A stretch of 25,673 nt of DNA from Saprospiraceae bacterium (GCA_027031185.1 JALVEF010000374.1:1-25673), one strand, 5' to 3'. Numbered from the stretch's first letter, positions 6,734-14,859 are shown. Notes: generated from the letters alone by a model not told the origin. A program made the numbers and translations.

Positions 6734-6836
6734 GCTGCTCAAATTTCGGGCAGTTGCATTTACGAGAGCGGCAAGAGGAGAGTGTCAGCCCCAACAGGGC
6801 CAGGATAAGCAGCAAATAAACAGGTCTGAAACGCAT
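6726..6836 (-). CDS. Micro-lipoprotein with CxC-PKF tail
   Basis: On the minus strand, ATG 6836 opens a 36-codon frame ending TAG at 6726. It begins MRFRPVYLLLILALLGLT, a strong hydrophobic signal, then LSSC, a good lipobox with Cys22 as the modified residue. The mature peptide is only about 15 residues, RSRKCNCPKF then EQRG. A short lipoprotein ending in a Cys-x-Cys-Pro-Lys-Phe type motif resembles unassigned small lipoproteins of Bacteroidota; that match is from memory. The 3' end overlaps the hairpin at 6687-6733. It is divergent from the glycosyltransferase, 72 bp away. The function is unknown; chance ORF status cannot be excluded. Confidence 0.5.
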   Translation of the reverse strand: MRFRPVYLLLILALLGLTLSSCRSRKCNCPKFEQRG

Positions 6837-6908
6837 GGTTCTCCTTTTTGCGCAATAAACGCATTTTCACTTTATTTGTGATATGCCCGCACAAAAAACA
6901 CCGCCGCC

Positions 6909-7982
6909 GTGAAGCCCGTACTCGTCACCGTACTCAACTGGGGCCTCGGCCATGCCACACGATCCATTCCCGTCATCCAGCGGCTCATCCGGCATGGCGC
7001 ACGGGTACATCTCGCATCCGATGGCGATGCTCTCCGGCTGCTCACCGGGCATTTCCCCCAACTGGACGCCTCTGCCCTGCCCGCCTATCAAATTCGCTAC
7101 CGCTACACTTCCCTGCCCGCCAATGCGCCGGCCATCCTGTGGAATCTGCTCCGCAACCGCCGCCGCGAGCACCAGACAACACTACAACTCGCACGCCGGC
7201 TCCAAGCCGGTGTAATCATCTCCGACTCCCGCTTCGGCACACATACGCCTTTTACCAAAAATATCATCATCAGCCACCAACTCCGCTTCCCCCCCGGCCT
7301 GCCCGTACTCTCCGCCGTCGCTTCCGCCGGCCTGCGCCATCTGCACGCCCCTTTTGACCACATTTGGGTACCCGACTTTCCCGGGCCGGTCAATCTCTCG
7401 GGGCATCTCTCCCACGGGCACCCTTCTCCCAAAATTCGCTACATCGGCCCCCTGTCCCGCTTCCGGCGTCTGCCCCGCTCCGGGCATATCAAATACGACC
7501 TACTCGCCATACTTTCCGGCCCCGAGCCCCAACGCACGGCTTTCGAGCGCCGCATATTAAATGAATTGGAAAGTTTACGGCAGCCCGCTGCCGTGGTGCG
7601 CGGTATCCCGGCAGCTCATGGCCATCCCGTCAATGCCCCGGCGGGCGTCACTGTTTTTGACTTTGCCGATGCGTCACACTTGCAAACGCTAATGGCCCAA
7701 TCGCACACCATCGTCTCCCGGTCCGGCTATTCGTCCATTATGGACTATTGCGCCCTTGGGCTGTTTGAATCGCCCCGGCACCGCCTGCTACTCGTCCCTA
7801 CGCCGGGCCAGCCCGAACAGGAATATCTCGCCCGCAAGCTGGCGCGGGAAGGCCGCGCCGCCATCATACGCCAAAGCCGACTGAACTTCCGGGCAATGCA
7901 GTTTCCCACCAATCCCAACCGGCAGCGCTTCCCCGGCACCGGTCAACTGCTCGACCGGGCCATCGCCGAACTTCCGATCTGA
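6909..7982 (+). CDS. MurG-like GT-B glycosyltransferase
   Basis: The 357-residue protein has the GT-B layout. The N-terminal VLVTVLNWGLGHATRSIPVIQRL is the glycine-rich loop of MurG/GT28-like enzymes. The C-terminal donor-binding part has HTIVSRSGYSSIMDYCAL and LLVPTPGQPEQEYLARKL, like the nucleotide-sugar site GQxEQ. Such proteins transfer a sugar from a nucleotide donor; donor and acceptor here cannot be told. Similar stand-alone genes are frequent in Bacteroidota, often labelled as uncharacterised glycosyltransferase. GTG at 6909 is the start just before MKPVLVTVLNWG; no ATG is available upstream. Codons are strongly C-ending, more than in neighbouring genes. No signal peptide is visible, so it acts in the cytoplasm. 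Confidence 0.85.
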   Translation: MKPVLVTVLNWGLGHATRSIPVIQRLIRHGARVHLASDGDALRLLTGHFPQLDASALPAYQIRYRYTSLPANAPAILWNLLRNRRREHQTTLQLARRLQAGVIISDSRFGTHTPFTKNIIISHQLRFPPGLPVLSAVASAGLRHLHAPFDHIWVPDFPGPVNLSGHLSHGHPSPKIRYIGPLSRFRRLPRSGHIKYDLLAILSGPEPQRTAFERRILNELESLRQPAAVVRGIPAAHGHPVNAPAGVTVFDFADASHLQTLMAQSHTIVSRSGYSSIMDYCALGLFESPRHRLLLVPTPGQPEQEYLARKLAREGRAAIIRQSRLNFRAMQFPTNPNRQRFPGTGQLLDRAIAELPI

Positions 7983-8154
7983 CGCGATGCCGCGGTATGG
8001 AGGCTAAGGCAGGATGGCGCTATTTGCCGTGCCCTTTGGGCAAGTAAATGCGATTAGAAATCGGGGCTTTTGCCCCATAGCCAGGGCAGCCATGGCAAAG
8101 CAAGGCAAGAGCTGCTTTTCTACCCATTCATACAACAAAGCCCCACAAAACAGC

Positions 8155-8162
8155 TATATTTG
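8155..8162 (+). promoter_or_regulatory. TATATTTG promoter box
   Basis: TATATTTG matches TAnnTTTG exactly, as in the PadR promoter at 14471. No good TTTG was found 19-21 bp upstream. It lies 166 bp before the lipoprotein start and just before a potentially structured RNA. Confidence 0.5.
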
Positions 8163-8305
8163 CCGGGACGCGCCAACGAAAACCATCCGGATTGGCCAAA
8201 GGAAACAAAAGCCGCCCCAAAGCCGGCTACGGCTATACGCAGTGGACGGATCCAAATGCCGCGCCACGCAAGCAGGCCGTGGTCGTCTGGCGCCCGGCTT
8301 TTTTT
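8162..8305 (+). ncRNA. Candidate structured leader or small RNA with terminator
   Basis: The region folds in a nested way. Outer: GCCGG 8162-8166 and GCGCC 8170-8174 pair with GGCGC 8289-8293 and CCGGC 8294-8298, 10 bp with a 3-nt bulge. Middle: ATCCG 8185-8189 with CGGAT 8247-8251. Inner: AGCCG 8221-8225 with CGGCT 8230-8234, loop GCTA. Seven T's (8299-8305) follow the outer stem, like an intrinsic terminator, and a TATATTTG box precedes it. It may be a free-standing RNA of ~140 nt or an attenuating leader for the lipoprotein 22 bp further on. It matches no class I recognise, and chance pairing in GC-rich DNA is possible. Confidence 0.4.
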
Positions 8306-8327
8306 CAGTCACCCAAATATCTCGATC

Positions 8328-8927
8328 ATGTTCCCACGCCTCCTCATGCTGCTCGCCCTACTCACTTTCGCCGCGTGCCAAAACCAACCGGCCGAAAAGA
8401 AAAGCCTTGCAAATGATACTCCGGCAGCTGACAGTCAATCACAGGAGCCTGACACCACAACCGCCTCCATTCCCGCCGGCCCGCCCGACAAATTTGAAGT
8501 CCAAACCAGCACCGGAAAGACCTTTGTCGTGACTCGTTCGGACAATCCCGACACACTCATCTACACCGTGCAAGGCATCGGCTTCAAGGTCAAATCCCAA
8601 TTTGAAATCCGGCCTCAAGCGCCCGTGACGGAAGTGCGCACCGCCGACATCAACGGCGATGGGTTTGACGAAGTCTATATCCTGACTGATACCAGTGAGA
8701 CCGACGAGCGCACGCCGGCTTTATATGCCTTCGCCTCCTATCGCGACCGAAGTTTCGGCCCCATTTATGTAAAGGCCATCCCCAAGGCCAAGCGTCCGGA
8801 CGGCAAGTCCGGACTACACGTAAAGGACGGCAAACTGATACGGGAATTTGCTTCAAGCCACGGCACAAAAAGCATTGAATATCATCTACGTGCCGGCGAA
8901 GCAGGCTTTGTCTTAACGCCCCGATGA
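8328..8927 (+). CDS. Lipoprotein with DxNxDG-type calcium loop
   Basis: The frame opens upstream, but ATG 8328 gives MFPRLLMLLALLTFAACQNQ, a clean type II signal peptide with lipobox FAAC and Cys17 as the anchor. A low-complexity linker rich in Asp, Ser, Gln and Thr follows to about residue 60. The mature domain is about 140 residues with ADINGDGFDEVYILTDT near residues 106-122, the DxNxDGxxE loop seen in FG-GAP/VCBS-type or EF-hand-like proteins. It is likely an outer-membrane or periplasm-facing lipoprotein; the function is unknown. Its last 15 bp overlap the end of aspS on the other strand. A TATATTTG box and hairpin-T tract upstream suggest leader control. The longer upstream reading (from 8070) crosses that terminator and lacks support. 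Confidence 0.75.
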   Translation: MFPRLLMLLALLTFAACQNQPAEKKSLANDTPAADSQSQEPDTTTASIPAGPPDKFEVQTSTGKTFVVTRSDNPDTLIYTVQGIGFKVKSQFEIRPQAPVTEVRTADINGDGFDEVYILTDTSETDERTPALYAFASYRDRSFGPIYVKAIPKAKRPDGKSGLHVKDGKLIREFASSHGTKSIEYHLRAGEAGFVLTPR

Positions 8928-10694
8928 GTCATCGGGCGTGACGATTCGAATACCCAACTCGTCCAGTTGTTCGGCGGAGATGGGCGCCGGCGCATCTATC
9001 ATCATATCCCGCCCCTGATTGTTCTTGGGGAAGGCGATAAAGTCCCGGATAGAAGACGAGCCACTCATCACGGCCACCAAGCGGTCAAAACCGAAGGCGA
9101 TGCCGCCGTGGGGCGGTGCTCCGTACTCGAAGGCCCCCATTAAGAAACCAAACTGCCGCCGGGCCTCCTCATCGGAAAAGCCGAGCAGCTGGAAGTTGCG
9201 CGCCTGTAAGCTGCGATCATGAATCCGGATGGAGCCGCCCCCGATTTCGGCGCCGTTGAGTACCAAATCGTATGCATCGGCCCGAATGGAGGCCAACACG
9301 CTCCGGTCTGTGGATTCCATTTTGTGGATATCCTCCTTCTTGGGCGCGGTAAAGGGATGGTGCATAGCGTGGAAGCGGCCGGTCTCCTCGTCCCATTCCA
9401 GGAGTGGGAAATCCACCACCCACAGGGGCTTAAACACATTGTCGGGAATCAAGTCATACCGGCGCGCCAATTCCAGGCGCAGGGCGCCCAATTGCGTGCG
9501 CACCTGCTCCGCTTCACCCGACAGGATAAAGAGCACGTCGCCCGGGCCGGCACCAAAGCGCTCCCCCCAGGTGCGCAGGGCCTCGTCATCATAGAATTTT
9601 CCCACGGTGGACTTGATGCTGCCGTCTTCATTGAATTTGACATAGACGAGACCTTTGGCGCCTATTTGGGGGCGCTTGACCCATTCGGTGAGTTGTTTGA
9701 AATCCTTGTTGCTCATCTGGCCGGCCCTGGCTTTCAGGCAGAGCCCCACGACCAATCCGGCTTCGTCAAAGACAGAAAAGCCCTTGCCTTTGACCAGGTC
9801 ATCCAACTCTTCGAAAGCCATATCAAAACGAAGGTCCGGTTTGTCCGATCCATAGCGGCGGATAGCATCATCATATCGCATCCGGGGAAAGTCTTCGAGC
9901 CGGACACCCAAAACCTGCTTAAAAAGGTGTTTGATCAGGCCTTCGAAGGTATGAAGTATATCCTCTTGATGCACAAAGGCCATTTCACAGTCAATCTGTG
10001 TAAATTCCGGCTGTCTGTCGGCCCGGAGGTCTTCGTCACGAAAGCAGCGCACGATTTGGAAGTATTTGTCCATGCCGGCCACCATCAGAATCTGCTTAAA
10101 GGTCTGCGGGCTTTGCGGCAGCGCATAAAACTGTCCGGGATTCATGCGCGAGGGCACGACAAAGTCGCGGGCGCCTTCGGGCGTACTCTTGATCAGATAC
10201 GGTGTTTCGATTTCCAGGAAGCCCTGTTCGGCCAGGTACTTGCGACTCTCGAGCGCCAGCCGGCTCCGGAATTGGATATTGTGCTGCAAAGACGGGCGGC
10301 GCAAGTCCAGATAGCGATATTGCATGCGCAATTCATCACCGCCGTCGGTCTGCTCTTCGATGGTAAAAGGCGGTACTTTGGACGCGTTGAGCACTTCCAA
10401 TTGGCGCACGTCTATTTCGATATCTCCCGTCGGGCGATCGGGGTTTTTGTTGCTTCGTTCGCGGACCAGGCCGGTGGCTTGGATGACAAATTCGCGTCCC
10501 AGTTTGCGGGCGCGCTCACACAGCGCCCGGTCTTCGTCCATACTAAAAACGAGCTGGGTAATGCCGTAGCGATCCCGCAAGTCAATAAATGTAAGCCCTC
10601 CGAAGTCGCGACGGCTTTGCACCCATCCGGCCAGAGTGACCGTCTTGCCCGCGTCTGGCAGGCGGAGTTCTCCGCAATTATGTGTTCTGTACAT
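8913..10694 (-). CDS. aspS: Aspartyl-tRNA synthetase
   Basis: AspRS charges tRNA-Asp with aspartate in the cytoplasm. The 593 residues match the bacterial type with the GAD insertion. Starting at ATG 10694 gives MYRTHNCGELRLPDAGKTVTLAGWVQSRRDFGGLTFIDLRDR, the anticodon-binding OB fold, so the upstream 16 codons are not used. Class II motif 2 is FRDEDLRADRQPEFTQID and motif 3 is GIAFGFDRLVAVMSG. The QSPQTFKQ and IRDFIAFPKN segments are also characteristic. Whether it also serves tRNA-Asn (non-discriminating) cannot be judged here. A TACCTTTG box lies 26 bp upstream. It converges with the lipoprotein gene, overlapping its stop region by 15 bp. Confidence 0.97.
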   Translation of the reverse strand: MYRTHNCGELRLPDAGKTVTLAGWVQSRRDFGGLTFIDLRDRYGITQLVFSMDEDRALCERARKLGREFVIQATGLVRERSNKNPDRPTGDIEIDVRQLEVLNASKVPPFTIEEQTDGGDELRMQYRYLDLRRPSLQHNIQFRSRLALESRKYLAEQGFLEIETPYLIKSTPEGARDFVVPSRMNPGQFYALPQSPQTFKQILMVAGMDKYFQIVRCFRDEDLRADRQPEFTQIDCEMAFVHQEDILHTFEGLIKHLFKQVLGVRLEDFPRMRYDDAIRRYGSDKPDLRFDMAFEELDDLVKGKGFSVFDEAGLVVGLCLKARAGQMSNKDFKQLTEWVKRPQIGAKGLVYVKFNEDGSIKSTVGKFYDDEALRTWGERFGAGPGDVLFILSGEAEQVRTQLGALRLELARRYDLIPDNVFKPLWVVDFPLLEWDEETGRFHAMHHPFTAPKKEDIHKMESTDRSVLASIRADAYDLVLNGAEIGGGSIRIHDRSLQARNFQLLGFSDEEARRQFGFLMGAFEYGAPPHGGIAFGFDRLVAVMSGSSSIRDFIAFPKNNQGRDMMIDAPAPISAEQLDELGIRIVTPDDSSGR

Positions 10695-10719
10695 GCTGAA
10701 TATTTCCGTAAAGCGGCGG

Positions 10720-10727
10720 CAAAGGTA
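10720..10727 (-). promoter_or_regulatory. Probable -7 box for aspS
   Basis: On the minus strand the bases read TACCTTTG, an exact TAnnTTTG match 26 bp before the aspS start codon. No TTTG was found at the ideal upstream distance, so this rests on the -7 box and its position. Confidence 0.5.
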
Positions 10728-10875
10728 CGCCTTTTCGATCAAAGAAAACGCCTTGGCCCACAGGCGACAAATCCGGCAAAATAAGCCATGAGAAGTTGCG
10801 TTAATATATCAACTCAGCAAATAAATGCCGCTTATACACCACATATCGGTCCACTAACTCCGAAAAAAAGCGCGC

Positions 10876-11610
10876 ATGACTCAATCCCTTCTCTCCCACA
10901 ATAGGCTCTGGACACCGGCCCGGGTGACCGAAATAAAGGACAGTAGCAGCCGCATCCGTCACATTTGGCTCAAGCCCGCCCGCCATATTAGCTACAAGCC
11001 CGGTCAAAATATCGAAGTCGAACTGCCCATTGACGCACCCGCCCGGGTGCGCAAGCGCACTTATGCAATTGCCAACATGCCTTCGCCGGACGGTACGTTG
11101 GAGATATGCGTCCCTTACATTGAGGGCGGCCAGGCCACGGAATACCTGTACAAGGAATTGGTACCGGGCCAGGAGCTCAGAATCCGGGGGCCGCTGGGGC
11201 GCTTCACGCTACCGGACAAGATTGACAAAGATTTGGTATTTATCGCCATCGGCACAGCGCTGGCCCCGGCACGTGCGATGATACATTACATCTTTGCACA
11301 CAACCTGCCCCACAAGCAGATTCATCTGATCTTCGGCTCCCGGAGTCCCGACTCGATTCTCTGCGCTTCGGAATTCATCTCTTTGGCCACCAAGTACAGC
11401 GAGTTTCGCTATTCCTTTTCCTATTCACAAGCGCCCAATTCCTCGGGGCAGCCCCGGTACGTCCACGAAATTTATATGGAAGAATACGCCGAGCCGCGCC
11501 CCGATATTTTGTTTTATGTGAGCGGCAGCCCGCGGATGATTGAAGAGACGGTTGAGAACTTGCAGCGCCTTGGCTACGCACGGGAGCAGATCAAGTACGA
11601 GATGATATAA
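10876..11610 (+). CDS. Ferredoxin-NADP reductase-like FAD/NAD(P) oxidoreductase
   Basis: The 244-residue protein has the two-domain ferredoxin reductase fold. The FAD-binding barrel contains KPGQNIEVELP, then RKRTYAIANMPSPDG, the RxYS/T-type flavin motif near residues 57-71. The glycine turn GQELRIRGPLGRF follows. The NAD(P)-binding half has VFIAIGTALAPARAMIHYI, LIFGSRSPDSILCASEF and the late DILFYVSGSPRMIEETVENL. It lacks a 2Fe-2S domain, so it likely passes electrons between NAD(P)H and a ferredoxin, flavodoxin or other partner that cannot be named here. ATG 10876 is the obvious start. It ends 11 bp from the BatD gene's stop (convergent) and stands alone on its strand. Confidence 0.9.
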   Translation: MTQSLLSHNRLWTPARVTEIKDSSSRIRHIWLKPARHISYKPGQNIEVELPIDAPARVRKRTYAIANMPSPDGTLEICVPYIEGGQATEYLYKELVPGQELRIRGPLGRFTLPDKIDKDLVFIAIGTALAPARAMIHYIFAHNLPHKQIHLIFGSRSPDSILCASEFISLATKYSEFRYSFSYSQAPNSSGQPRYVHEIYMEEYAEPRPDILFYVSGSPRMIEETVENLQRLGYAREQIKYEMI

Positions 11611-11621
11611 GCTGCGCCGGG

Positions 11622-13412
11622 CTACGCGTCCAGTCGTTTGGCCAGGCGGCGAATCTCGTCCAGCATTTCGGATTCGGACTTGGGCAGCGGCATATTGCCA
11701 TACAAATGCGCCTCTACCGCATCCCACCACTGCCCCAGGTCCCGGATAAGATCCGCCGGATGGTTTTCTTCGGCCAGGCGTTTCATCAGCATCTCTTTTT
11801 GGACTTGTCCGGGCGAGATGTCCAGTTTATCCCTAAAAAACCGCTCGGCCTCGCGTCGCACCTGGCGCATATAGGCCTTGCCCGTCAGACCGGACGGCTC
11901 CTCGAAATAAGACCTCGCGCCCGCGTGAGCGGGTGCAAACTTATCCTTTCCCGTTCGCGCGGCAGGCTTTTCCTGCACGGCCACTCCAGGACGCGTTCGC
12001 TTCTCGGTGGCCGACGGCTTAGAGACCGGGGCATATTCGACAGGTGGGGTCATCTTGCGAACGCGACCGCGCCACCAAAACAAAAGCGGCACTACAATCA
12101 GCATTATGCCCACAAGCCACAGCCATTTTTTGAGTGATACCGCTTTGGACCACGACAGGTTATCATCCTCCTCATCCGCACGGGACGCGACAGTGGCTGC
12201 CTGCGCTGCACGCACTACGAGTTTTTGGACATCTGAGCGCACCTCCTTGTAGGAGCGGCTCTTTGGATCAAAGTAGGATGTGACGGCAAACAAATGATAC
12301 CTGTCGGCGCGGTTGGGCTGGATCAAATACTCATACTTGTTCTGAAATCTCATCCGGCCATTTTCATCTGCTATCAGCGTATCTTGTATCAATTTGGGCG
12401 GAAAGGCAGTCAGGCCGTCCGGCAAATCCAGGACGGGCGGTTTGATATCCACCGAGGCCCCATTGCCGCTCAGCGTAGCGATAAAGCTCACGACGTCATT
12501 AGTAGTGATGGCTGTATCCTGCATCCGGACCTCCAACGTGACCGGACCTACCACGCCACTAAATGTGCGCGGTATGGGGCGGGGCAATTCCCGGACATTG
12601 ATTTCGATCGGTTTTGACCGCACTTCCAACGCCGCAGCCCGCCGAAACATATCTCGCCCAAAGGGGTCATCCCGGAAAAACCTGCTGATAATATCATCCG
12701 CCATAGAGGCCTGTTCGACTCGCCGGACAGACAGCACCATCGGCTTGATTTTCACGCGCCCGGCAGCGCGTGGACGCAATACCACACGGCGGATCAGTTT
12801 CCGCATGTATTGCCGCCCGTCAATGACCCGGAATTTGCCTTCTTCCTGCACGTCCTCCGGCTGCGTATCAAAAGCAGCGTATTCATCTTCACTTTCGATA
12901 CGATAGTCATCGAGATTAACGGCCGTATTCAGGTAGTAGCTCAGCACAACAGACTGCCCCGGATAAGCCGCTGTATCAGAGATCGCAGTCTCCACGAAGA
13001 CGTCCGGCATCTTTTTTTTGCCGCTTTTAGACCGGGGCAAGACTTTCACCGTCAAGCCATTAGACCGGACTTCCGACCCCGCTGACGTCTCGGCCACAGC
13101 CGGCGGGATGGTAAACGTGCCGGGACGCTTGCCCGCCAGTGTGTACGTGATGGAGCGGCTCTCCGACCGGTGACCGTTGATAATAGTGAGCTTCTTGCCG
13201 TAGTCGGGCCCGCGCAACACTTCAAAATCCCTGAATCGCGGCACCTCCACCTGCGACAACTCCAGGCCTTCCACCTTATATTTTACATCAAACGGTACCC
13301 CGACGAGTACTTCCTCCGCCTGTGTAGATGCCGTAATGCGTGTTTGGCCATCAGCCGTCAGGTGCAACAGTACACAAGCGACTATAAGGAACCGTTTCAA
13401 AGTGAGTTGCAT
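11622..13412 (-). CDS. batD: BatD family membrane protein
   Basis: BatD proteins belong to the Bat (Bacteroides aerotolerance) set of envelope proteins, usually encoded with a MoxR ATPase and VWA proteins. Starting at ATG 13412 gives MQLTLKRFLIVACVLLHLTADG, a signal peptide; the longer frame adds 30 residues encoded by repeat DNA. The 596-residue product has the periplasmic beta-sandwich region typical of BatD (EEVLVGVPFDVKYKVEG, RSESRSITYTLAGKRPG, and a second FSGVVGPVTLEVRMQDTAIT unit). A single membrane helix, WLWLVGIMLIVVPLLFWW, lies at about 428-446. A cytoplasmic tail of about 150 charged residues follows. The usual Bat partners are not in this window. No own promoter was found; it may be co-transcribed with the shorter BatD-like gene upstream. 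Confidence 0.85.
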   Translation of the reverse strand: MQLTLKRFLIVACVLLHLTADGQTRITASTQAEEVLVGVPFDVKYKVEGLELSQVEVPRFRDFEVLRGPDYGKKLTIINGHRSESRSITYTLAGKRPGTFTIPPAVAETSAGSEVRSNGLTVKVLPRSKSGKKKMPDVFVETAISDTAAYPGQSVVLSYYLNTAVNLDDYRIESEDEYAAFDTQPEDVQEEGKFRVIDGRQYMRKLIRRVVLRPRAAGRVKIKPMVLSVRRVEQASMADDIISRFFRDDPFGRDMFRRAAALEVRSKPIEINVRELPRPIPRTFSGVVGPVTLEVRMQDTAITTNDVVSFIATLSGNGASVDIKPPVLDLPDGLTAFPPKLIQDTLIADENGRMRFQNKYEYLIQPNRADRYHLFAVTSYFDPKSRSYKEVRSDVQKLVVRAAQAATVASRADEEDDNLSWSKAVSLKKWLWLVGIMLIVVPLLFWWRGRVRKMTPPVEYAPVSKPSATEKRTRPGVAVQEKPAARTGKDKFAPAHAGARSYFEEPSGLTGKAYMRQVRREAERFFRDKLDISPGQVQKEMLMKRLAEENHPADLIRDLGQWWDAVEAHLYGNMPLPKSESEMLDEIRRLAKRLDA

Positions 13413-13424
13413 GTCAGTTTTTTG

Positions 13425-13540
13425 GTAACTGTGTAGGTGCTCCGGTTTCTGCGGATAAAATAGGCATTTTTGTTCCTGTTGAAGCCGGTATGTACGGATC
13501 AAACCGGCTTACGAGTTTATTTGTGGTAACTGTTTTGGAG
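13425..13540 (-). mobile_element. Truncated MITE-like copies between the BatD genes
   Basis: 13425-13485 (GTAACTGTGTAGGTGCTCC... TTCCTGTTGAAGC) is the right half of the 163-bp element in inverted orientation. A second end, GTAACTGTTTTGGAGC, starts at 13526 in the same orientation. The other halves are missing, so the locus is a deleted or recombined element pair. It starts 12 bp before the batD ATG and ends near 12 bp past the stop of the upstream gene. Confidence 0.7.
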
Positions 13541-13551
13541 CTTTTCCCGCT

Positions 13552-14082
13552 TTACAAACTATAAATCCGGCGTTTTTTCTTGGGCTTGGCCGGCTTGGAC
13601 GGCTCATCCTGCGGCACGGGCCATTGCGGAAACTCATCGCGAAACGGCCTGAAGAAGTCATGATCCGGTTCGTCCTCCGGGAAGGGCTCCTTGATACCTT
13701 CCGGATTGGGCAGGACGACGATGTCATGTGCCGGCACCGTCAGCGGGCCCGATGATGTCTCTACCGTCACGGACGGAATGGTCCAGGTACCCGGGCTATC
13801 CGGCTCCAAATAGAACGAATACGAGGATTTTTGCTTTGTCTCACCATTGACGATGGACATTGACATGGAAGTATTGGGGCCTGATACCAACTTGAAATGG
13901 GGAAAATCCGGCGTTTCAAATTTCTTTACCGCCACTTGCTCCACCGTGTAGGTCACTTTGATGACATTGCCCATCAATACGGTGTCCTTGTTGACCCGCA
14001 TCGTAAACTGTGCGGCCTGTGCAAAAACCGAAAGCGATGTAACAAGCAACGCGAAAACCATCCACATTCTCACTCCTTTCAT
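13552..14082 (-). CDS. Short BatD-like secreted protein
   Basis: The 176-residue product starts with a signal peptide (MKGVRMWMVFALLVTSLSVFAQAAQ). It carries one BatD-type beta domain: FTMRVNKDTVLMGNVIKVTYTVE, FPHFKLVSGPNTSMSMSIVNG, SYSFYLEPDSPGTWTIPSVTVE. The same block order, with GPN/GPD-S...INGxxS and PGTxTIP, occurs in the N-terminal part of the batD gene downstream. The tail is Pro/Asp/Glu-rich, then ends in a basic KPAKPKKKRRIYSL with no membrane helix. It could be a free periplasmic partner, or a gene truncated and separated from its downstream part; the normal stop argues for a stable short form. Start M1 at 14082 or M6 at 14067 both leave a signal peptide. Confidence 0.75.
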   Translation of the reverse strand: MKGVRMWMVFALLVTSLSVFAQAAQFTMRVNKDTVLMGNVIKVTYTVEQVAVKKFETPDFPHFKLVSGPNTSMSMSIVNGETKQKSSYSFYLEPDSPGTWTIPSVTVETSSGPLTVPAHDIVVLPNPEGIKEPFPEDEPDHDFFRPFRDEFPQWPVPQDEPSKPAKPKKKRRIYSL

Positions 14083-14266
14083 AGCTCCAAATTTTGCACA
14101 CTAACAATCTCGTAACTGTTTAGCTGCTCCCATACGGAGGCACCACTGCGCTCAATTCTGTCTAACAAAACGATTTCCCCCTTGGTTTAGTTTGCACCGG
14201 CAGGACAAATTTGCCCCGTTGCCCGCCTTTGACCCCGGCCGGGAATTGCGGTTCTAGCCCACAAAC
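14083..14266. other. Spacer with one isolated element end
   Basis: No gene is seen. GTAACTGTTTAGCTGCTCC at 14112-14130 is a solitary end of the hairpin family with no matching opposite end nearby. The rest is non-repetitive in this window. Confidence 0.5.
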
Positions 14267-14332
14267 GTAGCTGTTTAGGTGCTCCTGTTTTTAGCGCAAA
14301 AACAGCGGGGACCTAAACAGTGACCCACAAAC
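14259..14332. mobile_element. 58-bp hairpin element (14267-14324) with perfect 8-bp target duplication
   Basis: The element runs from GTAGCTGTTTAGGTGC to GGACCTAAACAGTGAC, with the inner pair CTGTTTTT/AAAAACAG around GCGC. It contains both ends of the 163-bp family and no centre. It is flanked by CCACAAAC at 14259-14266 and 14325-14332, exactly 8 bp. This shows that even the minimal form sits in a clean duplication, so either it moved as such or it shrank after insertion. Confidence 0.85.
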
Positions 14333-14447
14333 GAAGCAAGGGGAAAAGTTTGCGGCGTGACCGCCGCGAGGTTACGGGTGGTGTGCGCCGTTTATCGAGC
14401 CGGCAGCCGCGTTTGTCTATGTACAAGGCAAAAAAAGCTATTATGCA

Positions 14448-14478
14448 TTGCATAGTACTTGGCGATTCCCTATATTTG
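14448..14478 (+). promoter_or_regulatory. PadR-PspC promoter, TTG-N20-TATATTTG
   Basis: TTG at 14448-14450 and TATATTTG at 14471-14478 are separated by 20 bp, the canonical Bacteroidetes spacing. The PadR ATG is 20 bp past the box, so the leader is very short. PadR regulators often control their own operon, so the surrounding inverted elements are candidate operators, though none was verified. Confidence 0.75.
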
Positions 14479-14498
14479 CCGTACAAACAAACGACCGC

Positions 14499-14846
14499 AT
14501 GAGTTTACTGTCAAACACAAAAGCACAAATGCGCCGGGGCATACTGGAAATGTGCATCCTGGCCATCATCCGGCAGGAGGGTGCCTCCTACCCTTCCGAC
14601 ATCATCCGTGCACTCAAAGCCCAGGATCTGATCGTCGTCGAAGGCACGCTGTATCCCCTTTTGTCCCGGCTCAAACAAGGCGGCATGCTCGACTACACCT
14701 GGAAAGAATCCAGATCCGGACCACCCCGAAAGTACTATTCGCTCACCGAAGCGGGCAAGCAGTTTTTGGAATCACTCATCGGTCAGTGGCAGCAACTGTC
14801 GCAAGCCGTAGAGAAAACCATCGGCAACCAACAGCCGGCGAAATAA
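14499..14846 (+). CDS. PadR family transcriptional regulator
   Basis: PadR proteins are winged-helix dimers that repress neighbouring membrane or stress genes. The 115-residue protein has the family pattern: helix MRRGILEMCILAIIRQEGASYPSDIIRAL, then the recognition part VVEGTLYPLLSRLKQGGMLDYTWKES and the wing GPPRKYYSLTEAGKQFL. A C-terminal dimer helix of about 25 residues follows. I start at ATG 14499, because the upstream extension spans the promoter box. It is followed after 13 bp by the PspC-domain gene; this PadR-PspC pairing is common in Bacteroidota and suggests that it controls that gene. The ligand is unknown. Confidence 0.93.
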   Translation: MSLLSNTKAQMRRGILEMCILAIIRQEGASYPSDIIRALKAQDLIVVEGTLYPLLSRLKQGGMLDYTWKESRSGPPRKYYSLTEAGKQFLESLIGQWQQLSQAVEKTIGNQQPAK

Positions 14847-14859
14847 AACACCAGATCCA

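Noticed and set aside
8192..8416. Possible small protein MAKGNKSRPKAGYGYTQW...
   Set aside because: It needs a TTG start, runs through the hairpin and T tract, and overlaps the lipoprotein signal peptide in another frame; kept only as an alternative to the RNA reading.
9219..10784. 521-codon open frame on the plus strand
   Set aside because: It is the complementary shadow of aspS and shows no protein family resemblance.
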